This document shows, in pieces, positions 8,687 through 17,492 of a DNA stretch of 64,000 nt. Source of the DNA: Nitrosopumilaceae archaeon. Lineage in GTDB: Archaea; Thermoproteota; Nitrososphaeria; Nitrososphaerales; Nitrosopumilaceae. Within the stretch, counting starts at the first letter, position 1; each line of letters starts with the position of its first letter. A program made the position numbers and the translations under genes. Where the stretch lies: contig DASQHX010000013.1 of the NCBI GenBank assembly GCA_035631875.1, positions 124,001 through 188,000 of the forward strand, in the 5' to 3' direction. The notes below the pieces were generated by a model. That model did no database searches. It was not told the DNA's origin and saw nothing but the letters and a program-made list of their open reading frames with translations.

Positions 8687-10282
8687 ATGAAAGACAAGAA
8701 ATCTGATACACCAAAACAAGTAAAAACAGATTCTAACATTCCAGTAAAACCAGTTTATGATTCCAAAGTAAAACCAAGAAGCAAGAATGAGCAGCCAGGA
8801 AAATTTCCATACACGCGAGCTATTCACAAAGGAATGTATCGAGATAGATTATGGACCATGAGACAATATACTGGATTTGGAACTGCTGATCAGACAAATC
8901 AAAGATTCAAGTATTTACTAGAACGTGGTCAAACTGGATTAAGTATGGCATTTGATCTTCCTACCCAGATTGGCTATGATGCAGACGATCCTCACGCAGA
9001 GGGTGAAGTTGGAAAAGTTGGTGTCTCTATAACCTCGCTTAAAGACATGATGACTTGTTTTGGAGGGATACCTCTAGACAAAGTAAGTACATCTATGACA
9101 ATTAACGCAACAGCGTCAACTTTGCTTTCACTATACATCGCTACAGGGGAATCCCAAGGTGTTGCAAGCTCTGCCTTACGTGGGACAACCCAAAATGATA
9201 TTCTCAAAGAATACATTGCAAGAAATACCTACATCTATCCCCCACGCCAATCTATGAGACTAATTGGTGATATGATAGAATATTGCTCAAAAAAAGTTCA
9301 ACAATGGTATCCTATTTCAATTTCTGGATACCACATGAGGGAAGCTGGATGTAATGCAGTACAAGAAGTTGCATTTACAATTGCAAATGCTATACAATAC
9401 ATAGAAACATGTGTTCAAAGAGGATTAAAAATAGACGATTTTGCACCAAGGCTTTCGTTCTTTTTCTGCTGTACAAACGAGTTTCTTGAAGAAGTCGCTA
9501 AATTCAGAGTCGCAAGAAGAATTTATGCAAAAATACTAAAAGAAAGATTCCATGCACGTGATCCAAAATCAATGCATCTAAGATTTCACGTACAAACTAG
9601 TGGAGAGTCACTAACAGCACAACAACCAGATAATAATATTGTCCGTGTTGCAATACAATCAATGGCTGCAGTACTTGGTGGCGCACAATCTTTGCACACA
9701 AATTCAAAAGATGAGGCTCTTGCACTTCCTACAGAGGCAGCTGTCAAAATAGCATTACGAACTCAACAAATTGTTGCACATGAGAGCGGAATTACAAAGA
9801 CAGTTGATCCACTAGCAGGATCTTACTATGTTGAATCTCTTACTGACCAAATTGAGGATGAAGTAAACAAGTATTTGAAAAAAATTGATAGAATGGGAGG
9901 GTCTCTTGTAGGAATAGAGCGAGGATTTTTCCAATCAGAAATTAGACAAAATGCATATCGCTTAAAACAAGAAATTGACAAAGGCGAAAGAATTATTGTT
10001 GGCGTTAATAAATTTGCAGACGCAGTAGAAGCAAAACAAGATCTGCTAAGAATTGATAACAGCATTGAAGTAAAACAAACCAAGACTCTTAAGGAATTGA
10101 GAAGCATTAGAGATAACAAAAAAGTTGCAAACCTTCTTTCCAAAATGAAAAGTGTTTCTGAATCAGAGGATAATTTAATGCCACATATAATAAATGCTGT
10201 AAAAAGTTATGCGACACTAGGAGAAATAAGCAATACATTTAGAGAAGTTTTTGGAATCTATCAACCAAAGGAAACCTTCTAA
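8687..10282 (+). CDS. mcmA1: Methylmalonyl-CoA mutase, catalytic (large) subunit
   Basis: A 531-residue TIM-barrel chain that binds the CoA ester and, with the B12 subunit at 5213-5635, interconverts methylmalonyl-CoA and succinyl-CoA. Signature segments are TGLSMAFDLPTQIGYDADD, STSMTINATAS and RNTYIYPPRQSMRLI. The C-terminal B12 domain of fused bacterial enzymes is absent, as expected for the split form. It follows meaB by 4 bases and precedes the epimerase by 1 base, so the three are one operon. Confidence 0.97.
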   Translation: MKDKKSDTPKQVKTDSNIPVKPVYDSKVKPRSKNEQPGKFPYTRAIHKGMYRDRLWTMRQYTGFGTADQTNQRFKYLLERGQTGLSMAFDLPTQIGYDADDPHAEGEVGKVGVSITSLKDMMTCFGGIPLDKVSTSMTINATASTLLSLYIATGESQGVASSALRGTTQNDILKEYIARNTYIYPPRQSMRLIGDMIEYCSKKVQQWYPISISGYHMREAGCNAVQEVAFTIANAIQYIETCVQRGLKIDDFAPRLSFFFCCTNEFLEEVAKFRVARRIYAKILKERFHARDPKSMHLRFHVQTSGESLTAQQPDNNIVRVAIQSMAAVLGGAQSLHTNSKDEALALPTEAAVKIALRTQQIVAHESGITKTVDPLAGSYYVESLTDQIEDEVNKYLKKIDRMGGSLVGIERGFFQSEIRQNAYRLKQEIDKGERIIVGVNKFADAVEAKQDLLRIDNSIEVKQTKTLKELRSIRDNKKVANLLSKMKSVSESEDNLMPHIINAVKSYATLGEISNTFREVFGIYQPKETF

Positions 10283-10283
10283 G

Positions 10284-10679
10284 ATGAAAATAGACCATGT
10301 TGCAATTGCAGTAAATAATGTAGATGAAGCTGCAAAAGAATACCAACAAGCATTAGGAATAAAAGAAGTTGAATTTGAAACTGTAGAGACAGAAGGTGTC
10401 AGAGTTGCAATTTTACATCTAAAAGATTCTAGAATTGAACTGATGGAACCAACACGAGAAGACAGTCCTATTAAGAAATTTCTCACAAGTAGGGGTGAGG
10501 GTCTACATCATATCGCATTTGAAACAGATGGCATTGAAGGTGAAGTAACCCGGATGAAAGGATGTGGAGTGAGATTTCTTGGAGAAATAAGGCCTGGTTC
10601 AAGAGGTACTAAGGTTACTTTCATACATCCAAAATCACTGCATGGAGTTTTAGCAGAACTTTGTTCTCACTCAAAGTGA
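10284..10679 (+). CDS. mce: Methylmalonyl-CoA epimerase
   Basis: Small metal-dependent vicinal-oxygen-chelate enzyme of 131 residues that interconverts the (R) and (S) forms of methylmalonyl-CoA, feeding the mutase. The first metal histidine is in KIDHVAIAV, the second in GLHHIAFET, and the glutamate ligand is in the C-terminal VLAEL. ATG 10284 lies one base after the mutase stop. A TTG-type start 33 bases upstream would overlap the mutase gene and adds non-conserved residues. Confidence 0.95.
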   Translation: MKIDHVAIAVNNVDEAAKEYQQALGIKEVEFETVETEGVRVAILHLKDSRIELMEPTREDSPIKKFLTSRGEGLHHIAFETDGIEGEVTRMKGCGVRFLGEIRPGSRGTKVTFIHPKSLHGVLAELCSHSK

Positions 10680-10712
10680 GTATAGATAATTTGCTTTATA
10701 GAATAACTGGAT

Positions 10713-10946
10713 TTATTTTTTAATTAATCCATCAATTGCTTTCTTTAATTCAGCTATTTGTGCAAGCATTCTAAACATCTCATCTGCTTCTATTATGATG
10801 GAATATAGATTGAAAACTTGTTCATCGCTCATATTTGTTTTATCTGGTACGCTGTTGATAGGAGATAATTTTTCTTCAATTAGTGACCACATTTGATTAA
10901 CAATGATTTTGTCTTTTTGCAATTTATTTGAATTATTTGAGCTCAA
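10713..10946 (-). CDS. Small helical hypothetical protein, 77 aa
   Basis: Start is TTG at 10946. It is charged and largely helical, with a C-terminal amphipathic heptad-like segment (EMFRMLAQIAELKKAIDGL). There is no known domain. Its upstream region carries the repeated promoter element at 11030-11062, also found before a surface protein and a TrmB-type regulator, which suggests shared control. Confidence 0.55.
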   Translation of the reverse strand: MSSNNSNKLQKDKIIVNQMWSLIEEKLSPINSVPDKTNMSDEQVFNLYSIIIEADEMFRMLAQIAELKKAIDGLIKK

Positions 10947-11029
10947 GTTACTTACACCACGATCAACAATATGTTCAATTTCTTTATAGACACAGATACT
11001 TTTACTCCAATTTTATACACCTTTTAAAT

Positions 11030-11062
11030 TATAAAAGCCCCGTCTGCCAAAGTTGGAAATCA
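11030..11062 (-). promoter_or_regulatory. Shared promoter element, copy 1
   Basis: Read on the minus strand it is TGATTTCC, 3 bases, TTTGGCAGA, 5 bases, CTTTTATA. The last block is a TATA-like box. The same blocks with identical spacing recur at 41724-41756 (+) and 46164-46196 (-). Transcription would start near 11007, upstream of the 77-aa gene. Confidence 0.6.
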
Positions 11063-11134
11063 AAAACCTACTTGGAAAAACATGTTGTAAACTATGTAGA
11101 ATTTAGTTTATGAATTTTATTTTGCTAAAATTAA

Positions 11135-11689
11135 TTATTCCATTAATTTTAGAGTGTCAGATGCAGTGATTATGCCAATTATCTTGCTTTGCTTTGATAC
11201 CAAGATGCATTTTGAAAATCTGATAAGAGTAACTAGGGTTTTCACAGGAATCGCATAATCAACTATTGGAGGTCTTGGTTCCATGACTTCAGAAAGCCTG
11301 ATCTTCTTGCGCTGACTTTCATCACTATCTAACAAATGTTTAACAAGACCATCCTCTGTTATCAGACCTACTACCTCTGTTCCATCAAAGACTGGTATTT
11401 GACTAATTGAAAAATCCTGCATCTTCTTTATTGCATCATGCAGTGTGTCTGTAGTCCTTAGCTTTGCAATTTCTTTGCTACAAATATCTCCTGCTTTCAT
11501 TGAAGATTGGCTTTCAAGTGACCATAATACTTCGAATATTTTTCTTGCAGTAGAATAGCTTGGCTGACACCTTCCAGATTCTATTTGATTAATCATTGAG
11601 GTGCTCACTCCTGTGAGAGAGGCTAGTTTTTGTTGGGTAAGACCAATCTTTAGTCTGGCTGGTTTTATGGAATCAAGTCTAGGTAGCAT
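11135..11689 (-). CDS. XRE-type HTH regulator with two CBS domains
   Basis: A 184-residue transcription regulator. Residues about 10-60 form a Cro/C1-type helix-turn-helix (LTQQKLASLTGVSTSMINQI). Two CBS domains follow, near 65-120 (QIPVFDGTEVVGLITEDGL) and 125-182. CBS pairs usually sense adenine nucleotides or S-adenosyl compounds, so this protein probably couples energy state to DNA binding. This architecture is widespread in archaea, and the target genes are not evident. Confidence 0.88.
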   Translation of the reverse strand: MLPRLDSIKPARLKIGLTQQKLASLTGVSTSMINQIESGRCQPSYSTARKIFEVLWSLESQSSMKAGDICSKEIAKLRTTDTLHDAIKKMQDFSISQIPVFDGTEVVGLITEDGLVKHLLDSDESQRKKIRLSEVMEPRPPIVDYAIPVKTLVTLIRFSKCILVSKQSKIIGIITASDTLKLME

Positions 11690-11746
11690 TATAATAATTA
11701 TCTAAGATTGGATATTTCAGCATTCTTCAATCCTTAATAGTTTCAT

Positions 11747-12373
11747 TTGCTGAATTTATTCGTGTTAAGGGGAATTGGAATTGTAGCAATTCTTGTCATA
11801 GCTGCAATTGGTGTATACTATTTTGGACCTCAGATAATTTCACAAAAAATGAGTGATCCTCTACAACAGGCATTAAATCAAATGCAGACTGGTTTAACAT
11901 ATGATAAATTTGTAAACATGACTAATTCGCAAAGAGATGCACTTGTACAGAAAATGCCACAGCAAACAATTTCTCTCATAATGGATGACGCAAAAAAATT
12001 CCCAACTACAGTTTCTGAAAGCATGCAAAACATGATTTCAAAGATTTCATCAACCTCACAAAGTATAGTATTTTCAAAACAGGGCGAGTTTGTAGGAATA
12101 GATCATGATGCAAAAGGCAAAGCTGAAATAATTTCTGTTGGAAATATTGCATTTCTTAGGTTTGAAAATTTTCAGGTAACAAATGGACCTGATCTACATG
12201 TTTACATGACAATTAATGGTGATGCTACTACTGGAATTGATTTGGGCAAACTAAAAGGTAGTATTGGTGATCAAAACTATGACCTGCATGGAATTGACAC
12301 TAAAACATACGATACGGTGGTAATCTACAGCCAACCATTTCATGTTTACTTTGCAAAAGCCAAATTGTCATAA
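11747..12373 (+). CDS. Membrane-anchored DM13-domain protein
   Basis: A 208-residue exported protein. An N-terminal helix (GIGIVAILVIAAIGVYYFG) anchors it outside the membrane. Residues about 110-208 match the DM13 fold: the segment around FLRFENFQVTNGPDLHVYM is its hallmark, and DLHGIDTKTYDTVVIYSQPF is its C-terminal part. DM13 domains are proposed to serve extracellular redox reactions. Most have a conserved Cys, but none is seen here, so redox activity is doubtful. Start is TTG at 11747. Confidence 0.8.
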   Translation: MLNLFVLRGIGIVAILVIAAIGVYYFGPQIISQKMSDPLQQALNQMQTGLTYDKFVNMTNSQRDALVQKMPQQTISLIMDDAKKFPTTVSESMQNMISKISSTSQSIVFSKQGEFVGIDHDAKGKAEIISVGNIAFLRFENFQVTNGPDLHVYMTINGDATTGIDLGKLKGSIGDQNYDLHGIDTKTYDTVVIYSQPFHVYFAKAKLS

Positions 12374-12408
12374 CTAAATTTAATTATAAAAGGACACATT
12401 AAGAATCT

Positions 12409-12528
12409 GTGAGCTTTGGACTATGTCCGCTCTGCAAATTACATAGGAATCTTGTATTGACAGATTCAAATCAAGATGGTAGACAGATCTGGATTTGCGA
12501 AGATTGTTTTAGAATAAAAAATAGATAA
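12409..12528 (+). CDS. Zinc-ribbon micro-protein, 39 aa
   Basis: GTG at 12409, TAA at 12526. It encodes CPLC at residues 6-9 and CEDC at 30-33, two CxxC knuckles separated by a short hairpin, and ends with a basic tail (FRIKNR). It follows the DM13 gene by 35 bases in the same direction and abuts the convergent thioredoxin gene. The fold is inferred from cysteine spacing; the role is unknown. Confidence 0.6.
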   Translation: MSFGLCPLCKLHRNLVLTDSNQDGRQIWICEDCFRIKNR

Positions 12529-12533
12529 AATGT

Positions 12534-12893
12534 CTAAACTTTCTTTAAGGCATTTTCTATCATGTTTTTAAGAGACGCTTTTACGTTTGAGCTTACTCCT
12601 ACTTGCTGTGAAACAAGACTTCCATTGCTAAATACAGCTAAGGTAGGTATGCTAAAGACATTATACTTTGAGGCAAGCTCATTGTTTTGGTCTACGTTTA
12701 CCTTGACAAAACTTACCTTACCTGAATATTCCCTTGCAATATCTTCAACTATTGGAGCTACTGCTCTGCATGGTCCACACCATGGTGCCCAGAAATCAAC
12801 AAAGACAGGAATCTTGGATTTTATTATCTCGTCTTCCCATTGACTTGATGAGATCTCTTTTGTATTATCTTTGTTTTGTGTTTGGTTTTCTAT
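12534..12893 (-). CDS. trxA: Thioredoxin
   Basis: A thiol-disulfide oxidoreductase of about 119 residues with the active site WAPWCGPCRAVAP and the cis-proline loop FSIPTLAVF. The ORF extends up to 13007, but no ATG, GTG or TTG lies between a TTG near 12990 and the Trx core, and the extension runs through the promoter. A strong Shine-Dalgarno (GAGGTGAT, 12900-12907) is 6 bases from an in-frame ATA at 12891-12893, which I take as the start. It is divergent from the HxlR regulator, with a shared promoter and operator region. Confidence 0.9.
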   Translation of the reverse strand: MENQTQNKDNTKEISSSQWEDEIIKSKIPVFVDFWAPWCGPCRAVAPIVEDIAREYSGKVSFVKVNVDQNNELASKYNVFSIPTLAVFSNGSLVSQQVGVSSNVKASLKNMIENALKKV

Positions 12894-12913
12894 CTTTTTA
12901 TCACCTCTATTTT

Positions 12914-12945
12914 CTATACTAACTATACAAAGGTAAGTATATAAA
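12914..12945. promoter_or_regulatory. Divergent trx/hxlR promoter with operator-like half sites
   Basis: TATATAAA at 12938-12945 can serve as TATA box for the thioredoxin gene on the minus strand. At 12914-12929 lies CTATACTAACTATACA, two copies of CTATAC. Ten bases of its minus strand (TGTATAGTTA) recur in the palindrome before the TFB gene at 13488. The site falls at the predicted thioredoxin transcription start, a repressor position. Confidence 0.55.
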
Positions 12946-12987
12946 TTGGAAAGTGATAATAATGAAATCAAGTGAGGATATGGTAAG

Positions 12988-13398
12988 TTGAAAGAAGAAG
13001 AATGCAAGGTATTGCTAGATAGTATGAAAGCCTGCCCAATTGATAATACTTTTAAAATAATTGGAAAAAAATTTACTGTACATATTTTACGTAATATGAC
13101 ACAGCTTGATCAGAGCAGATTTAACGAATTCCTGGATTCAATTGAAGGAATAAACCCAAAAACACTTTCTGCAAGATTGCGTGAAATGGAAAAAAATGGA
13201 ATAATAGAAAGAAGTGTTTTTCCTGGAACACCAGTAAAAATTGAGTATACCATAACAAAAAAAGGAAAAGCACTAAAACCAATACTTGAACAGATGGCAG
13301 CCTTTTCTATGCAGTACTGCTCAAAGGAAGTGTTCAAAGATGGCAAGCCACGAACATACAAGCAGGTCTTTGAAAAACCGCCAGAGATTCTAAAATAG
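12988..13398 (+). CDS. HxlR-family winged-helix regulator
   Basis: A 136-residue DNA-binding protein. The core (CPIDNTFKIIGKKFTVHIL, LSARLREMEKNGIIER, and a wing ending near YTITKKGKAL) is typical of HxlR/YodB/HypR regulators, which often sense quinones, disulfide stress or formaldehyde by cysteine chemistry. Cysteines lie at positions 6, 16 and 111. Start is TTG at 12988 after GAGGAT. Being divergent from thioredoxin and next to TFB, it is probably a redox-responsive local regulator; this is inference. Confidence 0.88.
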   Translation: MKEEECKVLLDSMKACPIDNTFKIIGKKFTVHILRNMTQLDQSRFNEFLDSIEGINPKTLSARLREMEKNGIIERSVFPGTPVKIEYTITKKGKALKPILEQMAAFSMQYCSKEVFKDGKPRTYKQVFEKPPEILK

Positions 13399-13471
13399 AT
13401 TGTTCGTGTATCATATACCAACACAGAAACTTACTACATGTTAACTTGGTTTCGGTAATCTCACTTGACTG

Positions 13472-13504
13472 TTTAAATAGTTACAAGTGTATAGTTACTA
13501 TACA
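13472..13504 (+). promoter_or_regulatory. TFB promoter: TATA box plus 17-bp palindromic operator
   Basis: TTTAAATA (13472-13479) lies 26 bases before the ATG at 13506, implying a nearly leaderless transcript. The perfect palindrome TGTATAG-TTA-CTATACA (13488-13504) covers the predicted start of transcription and shares ten bases with the trx/hxlR site. It is a likely HxlR operator. Confidence 0.6.
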
Positions 13505-13505
13505 A

Positions 13506-14462
13506 ATGATAGTGAAAAATAAACCCAACAAGCAAGTGCTAGTACACGAGGAGTCAACCAAGTTTCCACAAATTTGTACTCATAATAATGGGATCCACGG
13601 ACCATTAATCACTGACAGTGTTCGTGGTGAGATTTTCTGTGGCAGCTGTGGATTTGTCCTAGCAGACAAAGTTGAAGATTCAGGCCCTGAACAGCATTCG
13701 TTTAGTTTGGAACAATACCATGAGAGAAGCAGAACTGGTGTAGGATCAGCTCTATCCATAGATGACAAGGGTTTGTCTACGGTAATTGGTTCTCAAGATA
13801 AAGATGCTGCAGGTAATTCAATATCATCATCCATGAAATATACTTTCAATAGACTGCGGACATGGGACAGTAGAAGCAAAACTGATTCAACTGAGCGAAG
13901 TCTACGATCAGCATTTGTGATTCTTAATACACTAAAATCAAAACTTGACCTCTCTGATACAATTGTAGAAAGGGCTGCTTATCTGTACAGAAAAGCACTG
14001 ACAAAAAAAATCACACAAGGCAGAACCATTGCAGGAATAATGTTGGCATCACTTTATGCTGCATGCAGAGAGACAAATGCACCAAGGACACTACAAGATA
14101 TTGCAAGTGCTGGAAACATTACAGTCAAAGATCTTTCTAGACATTACAGAACATTATTTAACGCACTAGGGCTACAACTGGAATCTTATGATTCAACTGA
14201 CTTTGTAACTAGAATATCAAGTACTGTGGGTCTAAACGAAAAAACAAAAAGAGGTGCGCTGGATATATTATTCAAAGCAAAAGAAAAAGGAATCACAGAT
14301 GGAAAAAACCCAATGTCACTTGCAGCCTCTGCGCTGTATCTTTCCTCTATAATTAATGAGGAGAGTGCTACTCAGAAAAAAATTGCAGATGCGTCTGGGA
14401 TTAGTAGTGTGACAATAAGAAATGTGGGAAAATTAATTAGAAAAAGCATAGGCATGGCATAA
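13506..14462 (+). CDS. tfb: Transcription initiation factor TFB (TFIIB homologue)
   Basis: A general transcription factor bridging TBP at the TATA box and RNA polymerase. Residues about 20-52 form the zinc ribbon; three ligands are clear (C24, C45, C48), while the usual second Cys is replaced by His (H26 or H31). Two cyclin-like repeats follow (about 125-215 and 220-315), for example AGIMLASLYAACRETNAPRTL and MSLAASALYLSSI. I chose ATG 13506 because the frame upstream, to a TTG at 13446, crosses the TATA box. Archaea of this group carry several TFB copies; this one may be conditionally expressed. Confidence 0.93.
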   Translation: MIVKNKPNKQVLVHEESTKFPQICTHNNGIHGPLITDSVRGEIFCGSCGFVLADKVEDSGPEQHSFSLEQYHERSRTGVGSALSIDDKGLSTVIGSQDKDAAGNSISSSMKYTFNRLRTWDSRSKTDSTERSLRSAFVILNTLKSKLDLSDTIVERAAYLYRKALTKKITQGRTIAGIMLASLYAACRETNAPRTLQDIASAGNITVKDLSRHYRTLFNALGLQLESYDSTDFVTRISSTVGLNEKTKRGALDILFKAKEKGITDGKNPMSLAASALYLSSIINEESATQKKIADASGISSVTIRNVGKLIRKSIGMA

Positions 14463-14488
14463 ATAAAAAACAAATCCATACTGGTATC

Positions 14489-17179
14489 TTATCGCTTCTT
14501 TTTTGATCTACTAGTTTTTGATTTATTTTTTTCTAATTTTTCTAAAAGTACAGCTTGTGCTGCCGCAAGAATTGCAATAGGAATTCTGTGTGATGAGGCA
14601 CTAACATAGCTAAGTCTGGCATTGTGGCAGAATTTAATTGAGTTTGGGTCTCCTCCATGCTCGCCACAGATCCCAATCTCAAGATTTGGCTTGATGCTTC
14701 TTCCCTTTGCTATGGCAATTTGCATCAAGCTTCCTACACCATTTACATCAAGGGATTGGAAGGGATTTTCAACAAGAATCTCTTTTTCTAGGTATTCTGG
14801 AAGGAATTTGCCTTCTGCATCTTCTCTGCTAAAGCTAAAAACTGCCTGCGACAAGTCATTTGTACCAAAACTAAAAAATTCTGCAGTTTTGGCCATCTCA
14901 TCTGCAGTAAGACATCCTCTTACAACTTCAAGCATTGTTCCAAAGTTTATCTTTAATTTTATTTTATATCTTGATTCCACATCAGATTTTATATAATCAT
15001 ATATTTTCTTAATTTGTTCCAGCTCTGTAACAATCCCAACCTGCGGTACCATTATTTGTGCACGTGCATCTACTTTATCTTTTACAAGCTCAGCAACTGC
15101 CTCGCAAACTGCTTTAATTTGCATCTCATAAATCTCAGGAAATGTAATACCTAGTCTGACGCCGCGATGACCCATCATGGGGTTGATTTCGGCAAGTTCT
15201 CTTGCACGATTAAAGATTTTTTTGGTAATCTCAATTTCACCAGAATTGTTTTGCCTTTCAAGCAAATGCATCTTGTTGATTAACTCTTCAATGTTTGGAA
15301 GAAACTCGTGTAATGGTGGATCTAATAATCGTATGGTGACATGATGTCCTTTCATTTCCTTTAGAATTTCTTTAAAATCGCTTTTTTGTAGAACCATTAA
15401 TTTTTCTAACACTACTTTTCTTTCCTCAACTGTTTGTGTCATTATCATATCAACAAAAAGGCCAAGTCTATCCTGAGCATTGAACATCCTTTCCGTTCTA
15501 CACAGACCTATTCCCTTTGCACCATACTCTCTTGCAAGTCTTGCTCCCTCGGGCGTATCTGCATTTGCTCTTATTCCTAACCTCTTTATCTTTTCTGACC
15601 AGCCTAGTATGGTTCTAAAATCCTCTGTAATTTTGGGCTCTATTGTTGGCACCTCACCCATGAAAACATGGCCATCACTACCATCTATTGTAATTACATC
15701 GCCTTCAAGTACTGTTTTACCTTCTACCTGGAATTTTTTTGACATATAATCTATCTTCATATCAGAACACCCAACAATGCATGGCTTGCCCATTCCACGT
15801 GCTACAACTGCAGCATGAGATGTCTTTCCACCCCTACTAGTGAGAATTCCAACTGATGCAAAAAATGCAGGAACATCCTCCGGCTTTGTCTCTTCTCTTA
15901 CAAGTATTACCTTGACTCCGCTCTCTCCCATTGTTACAGCTTTTTTTACATCAAACACCACTATTCCAGTGGCTGCACCTGGTGATGCTGCAATTCCTTT
16001 TACTATAGATGGATAACTTTTTGCTGCTACAGAATCAATAGTTTTGTGTAATAACTGGTCTAGTTGTTCTGGTTGTAGTCTAAGTATTGCTCTATCTTTT
16101 GAAATTAATTTCTCTTTTACCATGTCAACAGATGTTTTAATCATTCCAATTGCATTCATTTTTGCAGAACGTGTTTGTAACATGTAGAACTTGCCTTGTT
16201 CCATTGTAAACTCTAGATCCTGTGGTTCCTTGTAGTGTCTCTCAAGTTTCTCACATGTTTTTATGAGCTGTGCAAAAGTTTTTGGTAATTCTTTTGCTAA
16301 ATTATCTATTGGTTGTCCGGTTCGTATTCCTGCTACGACATCTTCTCCTTGTGCATTAACAAGATATTCTCCAAATATTTTTTTTGTCCCATCTCCAGGA
16401 TTTCGTGTAAACACAACTCCTGTGGCACTATCATTTCCCATGTTTCCAAAGACCATGGTAACAACATTTACTGCAGTCCCATTTGCGACATCCTTTGTAA
16501 TTTTGTATTTTTCTCGATATACTACTGCTCGTTCTCCCATCCAGCTTCTAAAAACAGCCTCAATTGCTAATTCTAACTGCTTGTATGGATCCTCTGGAAA
16601 TGGTTTTCTGGTATGATTTTCGCATATTGCCTTGTATTCCGTAACTATATTTTTGAGAGAATCCTCGTTAAGGTCGCTGTCTAATAGTACTCCTTGGGTG
16701 TGTTTTGCTTTCTCTAGAACTAGATTGAATTTTTCATCATTAATTCCAAAAACTACCTTTCCAAACAACTGGAGAAACCTACGATAAGAATCCCATGCAA
16801 ATCGTGGATTGTTACTTTTTTTTGCAAGACCAATCACCGTTTTATCGTTCAATCCCAGGTTTAGAATTGTATCCATCATTCCTGGCATGGAAATGGCAGC
16901 ACCTGATCTTACTGACACCAAAAGTGGATTTTCAATCAAACCAAATTTTTTATTGGTTTTCTTTTCTATTTTTGCAATATTTTTCTTGACATCACTCATT
17001 AGAGTGCGTGGCAATTTTTTGCCATTGGAATAATACCAATTGCAAACCTCTGTGGTAATTGTAAAACCTGGTGGCACTGGTAGGCCAAGCTTTGTCATCT
17101 CTGCTAAACCTGCCCCTTTTCCACCAAACAATTTTTTATTATTACCATCACCTTCGTTGAAAAAATAAACTGATTTCAT
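14489..17179 (-). CDS. ppdK: Pyruvate, phosphate dikinase
   Basis: An 896-residue cytosolic enzyme that makes phosphoenolpyruvate from pyruvate, ATP and phosphate. It is used by this phylum at the start of gluconeogenesis. The N-terminal nucleotide domain has GGKGAGLAEMTKLGLPVPPG. The phosphohistidine lies in GGKTSHAAVVARGMGKPC. The PEP/pyruvate barrel has GICGEHGGDPNSI with the catalytic Cys near the end. Length is normal and all three domains are intact. A basic tail (KNKSKTSRSKKKR) is appended. It converges with TFB, 26 bases apart. Confidence 0.97.
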   Translation of the reverse strand: MKSVYFFNEGDGNNKKLFGGKGAGLAEMTKLGLPVPPGFTITTEVCNWYYSNGKKLPRTLMSDVKKNIAKIEKKTNKKFGLIENPLLVSVRSGAAISMPGMMDTILNLGLNDKTVIGLAKKSNNPRFAWDSYRRFLQLFGKVVFGINDEKFNLVLEKAKHTQGVLLDSDLNEDSLKNIVTEYKAICENHTRKPFPEDPYKQLELAIEAVFRSWMGERAVVYREKYKITKDVANGTAVNVVTMVFGNMGNDSATGVVFTRNPGDGTKKIFGEYLVNAQGEDVVAGIRTGQPIDNLAKELPKTFAQLIKTCEKLERHYKEPQDLEFTMEQGKFYMLQTRSAKMNAIGMIKTSVDMVKEKLISKDRAILRLQPEQLDQLLHKTIDSVAAKSYPSIVKGIAASPGAATGIVVFDVKKAVTMGESGVKVILVREETKPEDVPAFFASVGILTSRGGKTSHAAVVARGMGKPCIVGCSDMKIDYMSKKFQVEGKTVLEGDVITIDGSDGHVFMGEVPTIEPKITEDFRTILGWSEKIKRLGIRANADTPEGARLAREYGAKGIGLCRTERMFNAQDRLGLFVDMIMTQTVEERKVVLEKLMVLQKSDFKEILKEMKGHHVTIRLLDPPLHEFLPNIEELINKMHLLERQNNSGEIEITKKIFNRARELAEINPMMGHRGVRLGITFPEIYEMQIKAVCEAVAELVKDKVDARAQIMVPQVGIVTELEQIKKIYDYIKSDVESRYKIKLKINFGTMLEVVRGCLTADEMAKTAEFFSFGTNDLSQAVFSFSREDAEGKFLPEYLEKEILVENPFQSLDVNGVGSLMQIAIAKGRSIKPNLEIGICGEHGGDPNSIKFCHNARLSYVSASSHRIPIAILAAAQAVLLEKLEKNKSKTSRSKKKR

Positions 17180-17492
17180 ATTATATACCTCGTAATTTAA
17201 TTATCTGGTGTAATATATGATGCTGTGATTCAATAAAGCCTGGCCTTTTTTGAAAGCATGATAAAGTTAAAAGTGACACAAAAGATGTATTCATACCATC
17301 TACGAAATTTTTCTATCCTTTTATAAAATTAAGGATGATATAGTCTTCTTTTCATGCCTAATGAAAAACTATAGGCAATACTAAGACTAAACATATACAA
17401 AAACACTTGGTTCAAATTCAATCCCAAATATTTTTGCAGGTTGGGTTGGAAAATCTTGAATAGTAAAACACCAACTGTAATCTTGTATAGGA
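17180..17492. other. Intergenic spacer without a recognised gene
   Basis: Between the ppdK start and the end of the surface gene. It must carry the ppdK promoter; a convincing TATA box is not clear. A weak inverted repeat (ATCCTT / AAGGAT, 17315-17336, 10-base loop) is the only structure noticed. No RNA gene is seen. Confidence 0.5.

Noticed and set aside
12894-13007. N-terminal extension of thioredoxin by 38 codons
   Set aside because: It runs through the promoter and operator and shows no similarity to thioredoxins.
17315-17336. Weak inverted repeat as a terminator
   Set aside because: Six base pairs with a 10-base loop and no T-run; not convincing.
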